A stretch of 64,000 bases of DNA, taken from positions 620,001 through 684,000 of the forward strand of contig MCGO01000010.1 of assembly GCA_002104985.1 (NCBI GenBank), read 5' to 3'. Position 1 is the stretch's first letter. Every line of letters begins with the position of its first letter. Shown in pieces: positions 1 through 14,312 of this stretch. This DNA is from Rhizoclosmatium globosum (taxonomy: Eukaryota > Chytridiomycota > Chytridiomycetes > Chytridiales > Chytriomycetaceae). A program made the position numbers and the translations under genes. The notes beneath the pieces were generated by a model, which saw only the letters and a list, made by a program, of their open reading frames with translations, was not told where the DNA came from and ran no database searches.

Positions 1-1
1 A

Positions 2-734
2 AAAGACAATGGAATCGAATACCTGTTCATCAACGAGAACCCAATGGGTGTGCCTGCAGGAAAGCCAAAGGAGCGAATGACTGGAAGCTTTGGTCCCTTG
101 CCAATGAGAACAAACTATGATAAACTCTTGTACGGAACTGGCGCAGCTTACTTGACTGGTTCGTTGTTTTTTGGTTCGGGCGGTGTACTGGTTGGTGGTC
201 GGAAAGGGTGGGATTAACACTGATGTAGGATTCTTTGGTGGTGGTATCTACGGAGCTTACCGAGGCCTTCAAATTGCGCAAGGAAACTCATTCAAGATCA
301 GATACAACAGTGTGCTGAACTCGATCGGAAGACACGGACCAAGAATCTCAAACTCTATGGGTGTATTGAGTACGTTGCTGCTTTTGCTGTTTTTCCCCTC
401 CTTCATCCGATATCTTACTCTTGAAACTCTTTAGCGATGGGATGGGCTCTTTTGGACAACACTATCTATTCTTTCAGAGGCGTTTCAGACTACTACAACC
501 ATATTTCTGCTGCATTCCTGGCCGGTGCCATCTTCAAGTCAACTGGTGAGTTTTTGTATCATACTTTCTTGATTTCAAGTGATCTAACTAGAGTTTCTAG
601 CTGGAGTACGTCCTGCTTTGATTGCTGGAGGATTAATGACTGGTGTTGTTGGATCATACGGATTGTGGGAGCAGTTCACATCAGAAAAGAAGGAAACCAA
701 GATCCCTTCACTCGCCCCTGCTCCAGCTGCATAA
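2..734 (+). CDS. TIM23: TIM23 inner-membrane translocase subunit (5' partial)
   Basis: Channel subunit of the mitochondrial inner-membrane presequence translocase (Tim17/22/23 family). The start lies outside the window. Four exons join in frame: 2-182, 229-369, 435-545 and 601-734, with introns GTGTAC..TAG, GTACGT..TAG and GTGAGT..TAG. The spliced protein has the family core: DKLLYGTGAAYLTG, a glycine-rich membrane helix, then IRYNSVLNSIGRHGP and NSMGVLTMGWALLDNTIYS, and two further small-residue helices (AAFLAGAIFKST; AGGLMTGVVGSYG). It ends with a short hydrophilic tail. The NSxG and GxxxG-type helices are seen directly; the assignment to TIM23 rather than TIM17 rests on the YDKLLYGTGAAYLTG stretch and the pre-membrane region. 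All splice phases are consistent, so no frame defect is seen. Confidence 0.9.
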
Positions 735-814
735 ATCCCTATTTTGTTCTCTTCTTTTCCCTCTATTTTTTGGTTGTGCAATAAACCAACTTTTCTTGAT
801 TCGAATCAAAACGA

Positions 815-2032
815 ATGATCAGATTTACACGCCGCCTTTACTCCACCGCGTCCACGCCTCGCATTGTCAACACGATTGCAGAGTACCGCGCACTCCGTAA
901 TGAGTGGCTCCTTGCTGGAAAGACGATTGGATTTGTGCCGACCATGGTACTGAATCAGACCACTCATGTGTTGAAACTAATATCCACCCGAAATAGGGAG
1001 CTTTGCACCAGGGACACCTGAGCTTAGGTAACTGTCATTTTAAGAACGCCAATTGTTTGAACCTTCTGGCGTATCATCTCTCTCTCTTGAGAAACCTTAA
1101 GGCTTACACTGAATCACACCCACTTACATAAAACAGCCAAAACGGCAAAACAAGACTGCGACAAAGTCGTTGCCTCCATCTTCGTGAACCCAGCCCAGTT
1201 TGCACCTACCGAGGATCTGGACAGATACCCACGAACATTCGAAAACGATGTGAAACTATTGAGCACCGTTGGCGTTGACGCCGTCTTTGCCCCATGTACG
1301 TCTTTTTAATAATCGCTTAATTATAAGCGGAGTCCGGTCGTTTTACAAGTTCTCACTCAACGTTTACAGCCGTGCAGGAAATGTATCCCGCAGGAATCAC
1401 ACTCGACGTGTCCAAACAAACAGGAACCTTCGTAGAAGTCAAGGGAAAGTCTCACATGCTGTAACTCCAAAATACCCCTCCCCAACCCATCACAACAACC
1501 TTAACACACACCCCTATAGTGAAGGCTCCGTCCGTCCCCACTTTTTCCGCGGCGTCGCAACAGTCGTCACAAAACTCTTCAACGTTATTCAACCGCACAA
1601 AGCGTTCTTTGGTCAAAAGGACGGGCAGCAGTGTGCCGTGATCAGAACAATGTCGCGGGACCTCTTGATCCCGACTGAAATCGTTGTTTGTCAGACGATT
1701 CGTGAGACGGATGGGCTTGCGATGAGTAGTAGGAACCGGTATTTGAGTGTGGAGGAGAGGGAGACGGCGCCGGTTTTGTATAGGGCTTTGAGGGCGGCGG
1801 AGGTTTTGTTTGAAGGTGGAGAGAGGGATGCGAATGTGTTGAGAGAGGTTGCGGGAAAGATTTTGAAGGAGAGTGGAGTTCCTGTGGAGTATTTGAGTGT
1901 TGCGAATTCACTTTCGCTCGAAGAGGAGGCGGGAAGATTGGAAAGGATGGAGCCATGATGAGTGGTGCTGTTCGAATTGGGAAAACGCGAATTATTGACA
2001 ATGTTTTGTTGGGCGTTGAAGTGAGGAAGTAA
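815..2032 (+). CDS. PAN6: Pantothenate synthetase (pantoate-beta-alanine ligase)
   Basis: Joins pantoate and beta-alanine using ATP, the last step of vitamin B5 synthesis (PanC/Pan6 family). Exons: 815-946, 997-1027, 1137-1295, 1370-1460 and 1520-2032. Visible family motifs are [16 protein letters not shown] (the HxGH nucleotide-binding signature is spelled across two introns), [43 protein letters not shown] and SSRNRYLS. The C-terminal [14 protein letters not shown] block sits in another frame after about 1946. One extra A in the GGAAAGG run there would join the two parts; read literally, the frame ends at 1958. The gene starts only about 80 bp after TIM23. The N-terminal [12 protein letters not shown] could be a mitochondrial presequence, which is inferred. 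Confidence 0.9.
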
Positions 2033-2170
2033 AAGAGCACATAAACGTTTCCAGTACCCAAGTTTATTTGAAAACATATCAAGGCACCTTCCACAAATCC
2101 ACACAAAGGTATACAAATGGGAACATGGATGACGAAAAAAACAGAAGCTGGAGGTAGTGTGCAACGATAC

Positions 2171-4045
<1,875 letters not shown>

Positions 4046-4311
4046 CTTTTTGTTTGTCTGCTTTCTACTCAAAAAGAAAGAAAGACAACAAATAATTTAA
4101 ACGAGGGATGTATTCTTCATACTCAAGGTATAAAGTGACAGTAACTTGGAGGAAGTAACTTAACACAAAACGACTAATCTACTTCTTCATCTTCACAGGC
4201 TGAACGCCCCTTTCAATGCTGTTATTACTGCACGTTACCATTTCAACCAAAGTAATGATCAAGATGGGGAAGAAATGCTCTGTCTTTCTTTTTTACTTTT
4301 CTTGTTGATAA

Positions 4312-5569
4312 ATGATTTCAGTGTGCGAGCGGTAAGTCACCATCGCGAGGAAGAGCCCATCCCACACACTCTCACGCACTCACCCACCACAACAGTGATT
4401 ACATAATCGGCGGCGTCCAAGCAAATGCGCGGGGCGATGGCCGGCGCCGGACCGACGCGCGCCCGCTTTTGTCGTTTGAACTCGGCGCAGTGCCCCAGGC
4501 CTCGGGCTCGGCAAAGTCTGCCGCGCTTCTTGTCGGCGTCAAAGTGGCGATTGCCGAAGTGAGCCACGTTGGGGCCCAGGCTGATGATGATGATGATGTC
4601 GAAACGATGAATACTCGGTCGTGAACCCGTCAAAGGGAAGAGTCGATGTCGCAATTGACTGGTATTTACATTGAAAAACTTGCAGATCTGATGGAGTAAT
4701 TCTTCGTTTTGGGGGGTAAAATAGCTCGAAACATCTTGGCATCAGTGAAGATTCTATCAGAAAATACTCGGACTTTTGCTCAAAGCTGCTCAACTCAGAT
4801 GCTGGAGGTCTTGACTTGGCGTCTCTTTGTTTCGTGCCAAACACTACATGTTGGGTTATTCATGTGGATGTGTTGGTATGTGCTTCTTGTACGTCCCATT
4901 TCTCTAATGACAGCCATCAATAGGTCCTTGCCTACACTGGAAACCTTTTGGATACTATGTTCCAAGCTATTCGAGCTGCCCTCGCAAATACCCTTATTCC
5001 TAAAGTGTCAGTGGAAGAGTCAGGATCAGGACTTGCACGTTCGTTTGAATTTGACGTGGCCGATGAAGAGACGGAGGAGCTGAAAGGCGTCAATGATATT
5101 CCTGCTGTTGTTACTTTATACAAGGTGAGTTCTCAGACAAAAACGTGAGAGTAGTGCAATGGAATGAAGCAATCTGAGAATGCAAGTAACCACAGTACCC
5201 GGAAGATAATGGAAATCATCGGATCTTGCTGGTAGAGAATCTGTAAAAGGACATGATGAGCGAAGGAAACCTTTCGTCAGAAGATTGTTGAAGGTTGTGA
5301 TATTCTCTAACCACTCGAATAAATAGATTGGTAATTACCACGTCATTGATCCAACCCCTCTCGAAGAACTTTGTTCAGATGTGCAGCTCACCGTTGCCAT
5401 CTCGCGAAAAGGCCTTCCTTGTGCCATCCACAAATATGGATCTGGAAGTGTCGATCCTAGTTTACTTGCCGATATGATTCAAGACGCGAAGAAACATGGT
5501 CTCGCGTCTCTTGAATGGATGGACCGAGAAATTCAGAGGGAGAAATTGCGGTTGTCGAATTTGGAATAG
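4312..5569 (+). CDS. RRP42: Exosome subunit RRP42 (RNase PH-like, EXOSC7)
   Basis: Non-catalytic ring subunit of the RNA exosome. Start MISVCERDYIIGGVQ (ATG 4312), then an intron at 4332-4395. Visible motifs are YIIGGVQANARGDGR, ELGAVPQASGSA, VDVAIDCSKHLG, LCFVPNTTCWVIHVDVL, LDTMFQAIRAAL and VTLYKIGNYHVIDPTPLEE, which follow EXOSC7 throughout. Introns at 4662-4724, 4876-4923 and 5125-5325 join in frame. Between IAE (4558) and GRVDVAID the frame is kept if 4559-4635 (GTGAGC..AAAG) is an intron, but that removes a loop (NPSK) which itself looks coding, so a one-base error near the GAT repeat is an alternative. The upstream 266 bp to RPT2 is a shared divergent promoter region. Confidence 0.85.
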
Positions 5570-5720
5570 TTTTACCTTCTTCAATACACTCCTGTCAATA
5601 TTTACAACTTCCCGTTAATATTAATCGCACAAGCAATCATTCAAGACGGTGATCATCTTGAGTCTAGCCCCCCACTTTCCTTTGTATGTTCAGTTTTTTT
5701 TGAGTCAATCGAACAATGGA

Positions 5721-8700
5721 ATGACTTCTGCTACAATCGCGAACCCCCTCGCCTTCATTCCACAACAAGTGCGGGACCTGATAACTTCAGGTACTGAGAT
5801 TGAATTTCCTAGAGTAGAATATACAGACACTGGACTCGTTGCTATCATGATATCTCAGGTTTGTATATTGTTGGAAAACCATCCCATCGCCGACAAAGTT
5901 TCCATCATTCTGACATACAACAGGTTATTCAAAACTCTCATCTCATCTAAAAATGTTCTTGGAAATGACAGTGGAGCGAGAATCAAGGAACTCCTGAATC
6001 CTCCGATAAATACCATCATAGACAGTATCCACCATACTGGGGGGTCTGTCATCAAATTTGCGGGTGATGCAGTAATTGCAGCATGGTAACTTCATCCTCC
6101 ACTAATATTTATCTGATTCCATTACAATCAGGTCACATTCATCTTCATCAGAATCAACGTCCGAAGCCATGATCCTAAACGGGATATTATGTAGCCTTAA
6201 CCTATTAATATACTTCCGAAGCCATATTATTGAAGTAGACGATATGGTCGAAACTCACAGCAGCACTAGTCGACCAATCAACAAACACCATAAATTAACA
6301 GACTCTGAACGGAATTCCGAGTCATACCAATCACCCACACAATCAGCATCAAAACACTTCACCAAAGTCCAGAAACACCTTGAAGTTGATTCTCAAACTT
6401 CATCTGGTACGGGAAAAACACTACGAAGCTCGAAAATGTTACATCAGCTCAAAATCCATATTGGACTTGGGTACGGCTATTCACAGCTAGTCCTAATCGG
6501 TGACAAAAGCAAGACTGAGTATTTCGTGACGGGAAAGGCTCTCTCCGAGGCAGGTGTCCTATTGGACGTTGGGAAACAGGGAGACATGTGCTTCTCGCAA
6601 CAGTTTTTCGACGTCGTTAAAAACCGATTGGGAGACCTGCAAGGGCTATTGAAAAAAGTTCGGACGGCGGAAGTACCGGGAACGGTGCAGCATTGATTGT
6701 CAACGAAAAGGACAACTTGGAGCTTCTGGGTAGTCGCATACGTGACATTTTAAGTGAAATGGACTTCAAAAATGGGCAATTGGGTACAGGAGATGAAGAT
6801 TTATTTGATGGAAGTGGACAAAATCTTAGCATGGGACGGATTCTTCCTTTCGTGGATGATGCGTTGAATTCAACCCTCTCCCAAGTCACAATGCACAGCG
6901 AAGAATCCATTTCCAATAGAGTGAGCACGCTTATGTCTCAATTTGATCAAGTCCGAAACGTTTCTGTACTGTTTATCCATTTTTCTCAGAAATCAGCACA
7001 GTTTGGACAAACTGTTTTGCTTCCGATACTCAAAACACTGCGTAAATATGAGGGATGTATGCGTCAGTTTAATTGTGATGATAAGGCGTTGACAGCATTA
7101 TTGGTGTGGGGTTTGCAAGGCCATGCACATGAAAAGGGAGAGGCTACGTATGCTTTACATGCAGCCATGGAAATAACTTCGAAACTGAATTCTTTGATTG
7201 GAGATCAGTTTTCAATTGGTGTAACTAGTGGATCTGTGTTTTCTGGGATTGTAGGTAACAACAATCGAGCTGATGGTACGGTTCTTGGAGTAGCAGTTAA
7301 CAATGCAGCAAGAATAATGTGTTTAGAAATGTGTCGTGGTATCGCACTGTGTGACGAGGAGACGTATTTAGAGGCTCAGGAGGTTTTCTCTTTTGACGAA
7401 GGGATTCAACCTGTTGTTCTAAAGGGAGTACCAAACCCAGTCAAATTTATCGACCTCTTGCAGAAATCAAACGAGAGACAGTTTCTGAAACGAATGTGGT
7501 GTCGGGGCGCAAAAAGGAAGTGAATGCCATCATCTCTGCCGTCCAAGTTTGGAATAGCGGCCAGTCGAAGCGGCTTTTGATAAAAGGAGTCAGTGGATCT
7601 GGAAAAACAACTCTTATGCACTATTGTATCAATGCAATGAAAACTGTTCCGAATACACTGATTTGTGTCGGATTTGGACAAGAACATCAACACAATACCA
7701 TGCTATTTATTTATTCGCGACTATTATCAGACCTCTTCAACAACATCAAAAAGAATCAGTCTTTTGTGAAGCTGACAACAAGCGCCATCAAAAGCGCACG
7801 GCGAGATAGCAGTGTCACATCTGGAAGACCATCCAGTATCCACACTCGCAACTCACAAGCTGCCGAACATAGGGACTTTATATCAACCATGTTTCCGAGA
7901 GCATACCAAGATCTCTTGTCATACGTTCCAGGACTTTTTTCAAAACGCGATGTCTTCATATCAGGAAGCATCAACAACATTTCTCAAGTATCTGATTTGG
8001 TTTCCAAACTGTCCAACCTTATTTCCAAGATCTTGAATGAACTCAACAGGGGCTGTCGAATCATGTTCGTCTTGGATGACCTTCAATGGTCTGACAGTTA
8101 CTCATTAGACTTGACGTATCAGCTAATGCAACGGTGTCCTCATATATTCTTTCTGTTTGTCTCAAGACCGGAAGAAGAATACAAGGAATCACTGAAGAAT
8201 GACCTACGCAAAATTGCTGAAAGCGAAAACACAGAATCCTTGTTTCTCGGGCCTCTTGATGCTGCTGGTATTTCAGAAATGGTTGAAAACGGGCTGCGAG
8301 GAAAATACCCTACATTCAAGTCTGTAGACCCAGTGATTGTGACTGATATCATGGAGCAAAGTCAAGGAAACGCTTTGATTGCTTCATCACTAGTTGTTAT
8401 GTTGAAAGAGGATTCCAATATAGGCGTGGATATGACATCTGGAATGTTAGTTTGTAGAACTGGTAAAATGGCTAAAAACGCAACAGCTGGCTCCTTGGCA
8501 GTTATCTTAGCTCAGTTGAGTAATTTTCAATTAATATTTCCTCTTGCCTTACTCACATTGAATTAGGTTCGATAAACAGCCTTCTGAATTAAAGAACATT
8601 TTGAGAATCGCTTCTGTGGCCGGCCAATATTTCAACATTAATGAAGTTCGTTCGATATTGATTCACAGAAAAGAAGCTGCTGCTTCGACAGCGGAGGAAA

Positions 8701-10652
8701 TGGTTCAATTGCTCTTATCACTGGATAAATACAAGTTTATCAAGACTACAGATGACCCAGCCATACTTATGTTTTCGCATTTCTTAATCCAGCAAGGAAT
8801 TTATACTTCACTGGTGCCTGCTACGCGTATCGAAATCCACGGAGCATTTGCAGACCTTTATGAAGTTGGCGATGAGGTGGAATACTCAAGGTTGATTTTC
8901 CATCTTTTGAAGGTTGAAGGTCAAAATGAGCGAAAACAGCGTGTATTATATGCTGCATTTCTGGAATCAGCGTCTGCACTTCGGGTTAAGGAGTCTTAGA
9001 GTATGACACGTTACTTTCATCATTTGAACCCAGAGTTGATTTTGCAACGACACCGCTTCTCAAGGCTACGGAACTGCGACATCGAGCACAGTTACATCTT
9101 GAAATGCAGTAAGTTTTTGTTACTTTCAGAAACAGTATTTTAAGGCTTTTGATAAGTGACTTCCTGGCTTCCGTTCAACATTGCATCCAAGCACTTGAAG
9201 TACTTGGCTTTAAATACCCCAGGAGTAATGCTGCTATATTGGGTCGACTCATGAAAACCATCAACACCATCAAGCGAATTCTAAAATCCGATGAAATGAC
9301 ACGACAACAAATATCGAAACGATACACAACCAAGAACTTTATCGCTGCATTTAAAGATATAGCACAAAGTGACACTGAATCAAGAGCACACCAAATAGTG
9401 CTCAGTGAAGTCATAATGGTCTCAGAACTCTTGACAAAGTCGTTGATTCTCCTTCGTCCCAATATTGAAATCTTATTTGCAATAACCCAGCTGACGATAT
9501 TATCAGAAAACATCTTGGATAACCGTGACTTGCTGTTAGGTAGTTGCTATGCTCGCTGTGTCCCCGTGTTCGGAGTACTCCATTTTTCAAAGTCATACTC
9601 TCGCTGCGATGCCCGATCCAAAGTCTTGCTCATGGATCTAGAATTAATCGTCGAAAACATCACAGCAGAAAGTGCAACTTACCTGGGTTTCATTCACGAG
9701 GCGCGAAACCTTGAATGCTTGAGAGAAGGAAACATGTTCCAAGCTTGCCTCCATCAACGCAGTTTTGTAAATATACTGGACCGTGTCGGCTTAAATTACA
9801 CGGAAACTGGATATGCTATTCGATGTCGATACCATTCGACTGAAATCACGCTTGGGAACTATCAAAATTATGCAGATGCGATTGATAAAGACTCGAGCTG
9901 TTTATATTGGAAAACGGGAAAGAGTATTCATTGGCGCAATTATGGATCATTCAGGCATCATATGAAATCTCGCAAGATAATATCGAAAAGGCTAGCGATT
10001 ACCATTCAAAATGTATCAAGTACATTCGCATGCACCGAAGTACCAAGAATTTTAGTCTTATGAGAGCTACTTCAGACGAAGCGTTTATTTCTCGCTACTT
10101 GATTGCGCGCATATCAGAACCAGGCAATGAGAATCTGGATAACCTGTATCAAGCACTCGAACAGAGTCTAACAAACTGAGCAGCTATTACAATCGAATGA
10201 ACCGTTTGGAACGCACTTTTGGAACGCCATCGATATTGACACTTTTGCCGTCAATGATTGACCACGTTCTTGAGCAGCGCTATGTTCCTACAACCACTCA
10301 GTATATTGATGCAGTTATCAAGGTTGCAAAAGGTCGCAACGTGCTATGTAAATTCTTGAGTGGAATGTTGAAAGCGTTAAATCATCTGGTTTCTGGAAAA
10401 TGGGAACTGTTCTGCACGCAAGCACAAAGCCTCGTGCAGCAATCAAATGGTGAGCCATTTTTGACAGATTACCTTCAAAAGCTGTTTGAGTTCAAGATTC
10501 GAAAAGTGAGAGCAGTACGGTCATCCAATGCAAAAAACAATTTGGGATTAAAGGAGCAAGTGTCAGTTCTTGTAAGATTCTTTCGAAATCATAATTATAA
10601 GTGGGATGATAAGAACGCGACGACTTTGTTGGACTATTTGAGAGAAGTCTGA
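5721..10652 (+). CDS. Soluble adenylyl cyclase-like protein (ADCY10-type: two cyclase domains, ATPase, helical C-terminus)
   Basis: Domain order matches bicarbonate-type soluble adenylyl cyclases: N-terminal class III cyclase domain (KFAGDAVIAAW; LKIHIGLGYGYSQLVLIGDKSKTEYF), a second cyclase domain (VSVLFIHFS; MRQFNCDDKAL; SIGVTSGSVFSGIVGNN), an AAA/NACHT-like ATPase with Walker A GVSGSGKTT and Walker B IMFVLDDLQW, then a long helical region. ATG 5721 gives MTSATIANPLAFIPQQ; an in-frame ATG at 5649 is possible. Clear introns are 6088-6132 (approximate) and 8515-8566; 5859-5923 is likely. Frame breaks lie near 5930, 6645, 7465, 8985, 9865 and 10175, most repaired by one A in an A-run. The first metal-binding Asp of domain 1 appears missing. 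It is either a cAMP producer or a degenerate cyclase; the ATPase looks intact. Confidence 0.75.
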
Positions 10653-10866
10653 GATCTCTTGTACATAAGGAAATATATTCGAGACGGTGTTTATGAAATA
10701 TAACAAGTCTAAACTTAAAAAGTGGTATTACAGGGATAGTTTTGATTTTTAATGGCGTTTTCCTTTTGTCCGTTTTTCAAACCGACTTTGGAGAGACAGA
10801 ACCTTCACTTCCACTGTCCTGTTGAGGTGGAGAAGTCTGACTCTCTTTTCTTGTTTACAGCACTGG

Positions 10867-12927
10867 CTACGCCTTTGTTTCACTCGTTTGTCCATAGAAT
10901 AGTCCAACAAATCCAATCACCATCACTAAAGCGCCCACGCTCCACTTGACCATATTCTGTGTATCATTCATATCAATGAATAAAGGCGATCCCGCGTTTC
11001 GATTTGTTTGTTCCATTTCGGGAGCCGCCGTAGCCGCCGATTGGATGAAAGAGGCCGACGAAGAAGACGATGAGGCGGTAGATAGTTCGAGAAGTACGTC
11101 CGTCTGGTCCTTGATGCGGTTACGGAAGCGCTCGACTGCGCGGAGAGAATTTGAAATGCGGTGGAATCCGTTGATAAGGGAAACGAGTTCTGTTCGGGTC
11201 AGTCGGTATAGTGATGGACTATTAATTAGATTTTAGAATTTGATTCCAAACGAGTTCAGAGAAAAGAGAACTTACTCTTCCCAAACGAGAAAAAATCTTA
11301 GTGCAGTTCCCAACCCTGTGATTTGGAGTTTTCCCCACAATCGACACTTTTCACAACCGACACAATCCATAATCAACGAAATGTTTCTGAAATGGTTCTT
11401 GAATTCTTCCTTAAGTGACTGTTGCATAAAAGGAGTCTTCATCAGCCATAAACACCCAGACCAAACCCATATACACTCATAATTTTTAAAAAACTCACCG
11501 CAGTGCAGAGTCCGTAAACATTGTGGTTTCATCAAACGTAGGTGGACAACTCAGAGTCTTTTCCACAATCCCCTTCATCAAAGTCCCGATTCGTTTCTTG
11601 TCCGTCGCGCTTGAACACCATTCCGTGGTCTCCAAGTATGGAGAAATTTTTGAAATGGCTCGTAGTAGTACGACATATGTAAAGTACATGTTTTGAATAC
11701 GATCTGGGAATTTGCCCACCGATACTTGAAACAATCGAGGTTACGAGACTATCACCAAAAGCAAAAAAATAAATCAAATCAGTACTAACGATACACGTTG
11801 CAAAAAAAAAGAACCAGAACTCACCCAAGTCCCCGTCTTCTGATCCAACCACTGATCACAAATATGCGTACTAATACTACTATGCAACCCACTCACAAGC
11901 CGATAAAACACCCTCTTCTCCATACACTGCCCCTCCCCTCTTCCCCCTCCAACAGCCCCCAAGCGCACCACTCACCTCCTCCCCACCCCCAAAACAATTC
12001 TCCTTATATATCGCACCCCACACCCGCGCAGCACTGTCCCCCGCATACCCCGTAAACCGCTCCGGGTTCTTGACAAGGTTCACATACGGAACCTCACGCA
12101 GCGCGACGGGGTCGTCGATCACGCAGAAGTCGGCGTCGTTGAATTCGCAGGATTTTTGGAAGAATGGGAAACTGGCTTGGGCTGTGAGGGAGTAGTCTAC
12201 TGAGGAGAGGGATTCTGTGCGGAGGTCTTTTGGGAGGTCGGACTGTTAGAGAGGTTGGTTAGATTTTTGGGAAAGGAGGAGGAGAAGGGAAGGGAGGGAG
12301 AAATTCGGAAATGGTTTTGTGTTCGTGATTTAAAGCTGGTGCGTGGGCTGGGCTGAGTATGTTGATGAGGCAGAACAAGGGGGAATATTTCGGAGTAATT
12401 ATGACGCATCATTGAAGCGCGATCTAAGAACTCACCTCATCTGCATGTTGACGGCACATCCTTCATTTACACAAAGTCCATCTTCTTTCCAAAACTTGCA
12501 ACCTCTGTTGAGATCAATCTGTTCACGGAAGGAGGGTTAGATAAAGCAAGGTTAGGGTACACCTCTTTGACAGTTCCAATCAAAATGAGATAATTACCTT
12601 GACATAACGAAAAAGGAGGTTTTGACGAGATCATCCAAGTAGGGAGCGATTTCGTCGTTTACTTGTTCGATCGTCTTGTATTCGCAGCACGCATCTTTGA
12701 TGACTCCAGAAGGCTGTGTGATTGTATTATTAGCTTCTTTAGTTCGGATTAAGAGGAAGAGAGAGCGACGGGAGGAAGTGAGCAGACGGGATGAAGGGAG
12801 AAAGCATACCGAACAGCTTTCTGAAATGTCCTGCAGAGCCGACAGTTTCGACAATGGATTCGCTGATGCTATTGAATAGAGGATGCAGATGCCAAGCCAG
12901 TGCTGCCAGCAGTCGTTGTGGGTTCAT
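10867..12927 (-). CDS. ERO1: ERO1 endoplasmic reticulum thiol oxidase
   Basis: FAD-dependent oxidase that recharges protein disulfide isomerase in the ER lumen. Visible blocks: [65 protein letters not shown], a WLDQKTGTW segment, and the active-site region [15 protein letters not shown] with the CxxCxxC pattern, followed by LGTALRF. The last exon ends in a hydrophobic helix ([18 protein letters not shown]), suggesting membrane anchoring as in yeast Ero1. The presumed signal peptide ([10 protein letters not shown].. / ..[10 protein letters not shown]) lies in two frames, so one base seems missing near 12890 and the exact start is tentative. It is divergent from PEX10, whose start is about 75 bp away. 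Confidence 0.88.
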
Positions 12928-13000
12928 GATTTGGTGGGTGTTTTTCAGGTGGCAAGTTTCTTCAAGTTTCTTCCAGCGAAATCAAACGTGTCACACTTTG

Positions 13001-14191
13001 ATGGACTTTCCACGAGCATTTGCACCTGATATTCTCCGAAGGTTCTTTGATTCTTTTTCAAAATGAGAGTGTTAAACGGAAGGTGAATTCACAGTGCGCA
13101 GAAGGATGCGCAGACGACATCCGTTCTGTATTCAAAGCTTGTTCCGGGCGTGCGCGTGATTGCAACGACGGTGTTCGGGCTTCGCGCACACACAATATCA
13201 AGCCCAAATGTTAGACGGTGGCTCATGTCGGTGGCTGAGGCGGTTTATTTGGCGGCGACGGTTGGCGCGGGTGAGTTTGAGTTTGGTTCTCGCTTGAAAC
13301 TCATGGGCCCTAACTGCGACTCAGGCATTCAGACAATCGGCGAAGAGTACTCGGGCATCGTTCAGATCGATGCAAAGACGAGGAGTCGTCCGTCTCGTCT
13401 GGTGCGTTTGCTCCCACTCTCACACGCTACTCGATCACACTCTGACACTACTATCATAACAGTCTCAATTCATCATGATCTTCATTCAATGCATTTGCCT
13501 TATGCTCCAGATTACATTGTAACATCTTCAAAACGAATCGTCGCAACACATGGCCCATCAACCATCCAACATAAAATAGCTGCTTGGATTCTGCGCCATG
13601 AATCTACTCTCAGAAAAATAATTCCAATCGCATCTGCTGTTCATTTGGCCCTGTTTTATCTCTCTGGACGCGTGTACGAGTTTTCAAAACGGATTATGGG
13701 GAGGGAATATGTCTTTACGAGGGCGTTGAGGGAAGGGAAGCTGAGAATATGGGTGGCTATGAAGTGTTGGGAGTACTGATATTTATCAGACTGGCTGTGC
13801 AAGCTTGGAGCGAGTTGAGTGCTTGGATTGGGGAAAAGATTGGTGAAGAGGGGAATATGAATGAGAGCGAAGATAAATTATTAGGTGGAAAATATCGGGA
13901 GTGGGGACTTGGATGAGGCTGTTGTGATTGAGCCAGTGATTGGAGCTTCCAACAAGTGCATTTTGTGTTTAGAGAGCCGTGACAGGAGCACGAGTACTCC
14001 TTGTGGACACTTGTTTTGTTGGCAGTGTATTGCGGAGTGGTGCCGAAACAAGGTAAGGGGCTTTTCTATATTGGATAGGTGATTGCTGACTGGCTTGAAT
14101 TTAGGCAGAATGCCCGCTCTGTCGGCAGCCAGCCCCACTTCCTTTATTGATGCCGGTTTATCGGTTGACTGCGCAATCAGCAACGCAATAA
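13001..14191 (+). CDS. PEX10: Peroxin PEX10 (RING E3 of the peroxisomal importer)
   Basis: Peroxisomal membrane RING ubiquitin ligase that works with PEX2/PEX12 to recycle the PEX5 receptor. The N-terminus [11 protein letters not shown] and the segments [22 protein letters not shown] and [15 protein letters not shown] are the PEX10 N-terminal domain. A hydrophobic segment ([15 protein letters not shown]) follows, then the C-terminal [30 protein letters not shown] and, after a short intron near 14055-14104, AECPLCRQP, with eight metal ligands visible. Frame breaks occur near 13050 (two T short in a T-run would fix it), 13150, 13735 and 13890. The gene ends 122 bp before the next start. Confidence 0.82.
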
Positions 14192-14312
14192 AGGGAAAAG
14201 CGGAAATAAAACAGATATTTGCGGAACAATTGTCAGCATCAGATCGGGTCTCGGCCTTTGTTCCAAAGACACAAAAAGGACCATTTTGGAACGCAGACCA
14301 ACAAATCTCAGA

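Noticed and set aside
1642..2164. Two minus-strand open frames of about 155 codons
   Set aside because: They lie antisense to the conserved PanC C-terminal exon and are Ser/Pro-rich shadow frames without any motif.
4337..4844. Minus-strand open frames opposite RRP42
   Set aside because: Antisense to RRP42 exons; composition reflects codon complement and includes a His run from the GAT repeat.
5721..10652. Programmed -1 ribosomal frameshifting as an explanation of the cyclase gene breaks
   Set aside because: Six or so events in one gene at ordinary AAA/AAAA sites, with the same pattern in housekeeping genes, fits sequence undercalls better than programmed shifts.
10867..12927. Pseudogene status for ERO1, PEX10, PGDH and pantothenate synthetase because of frame breaks
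   Set aside because: Conserved residues, splice sites and reading frames are otherwise intact and single-base repairs suffice; essential genes are unlikely to be decaying together.
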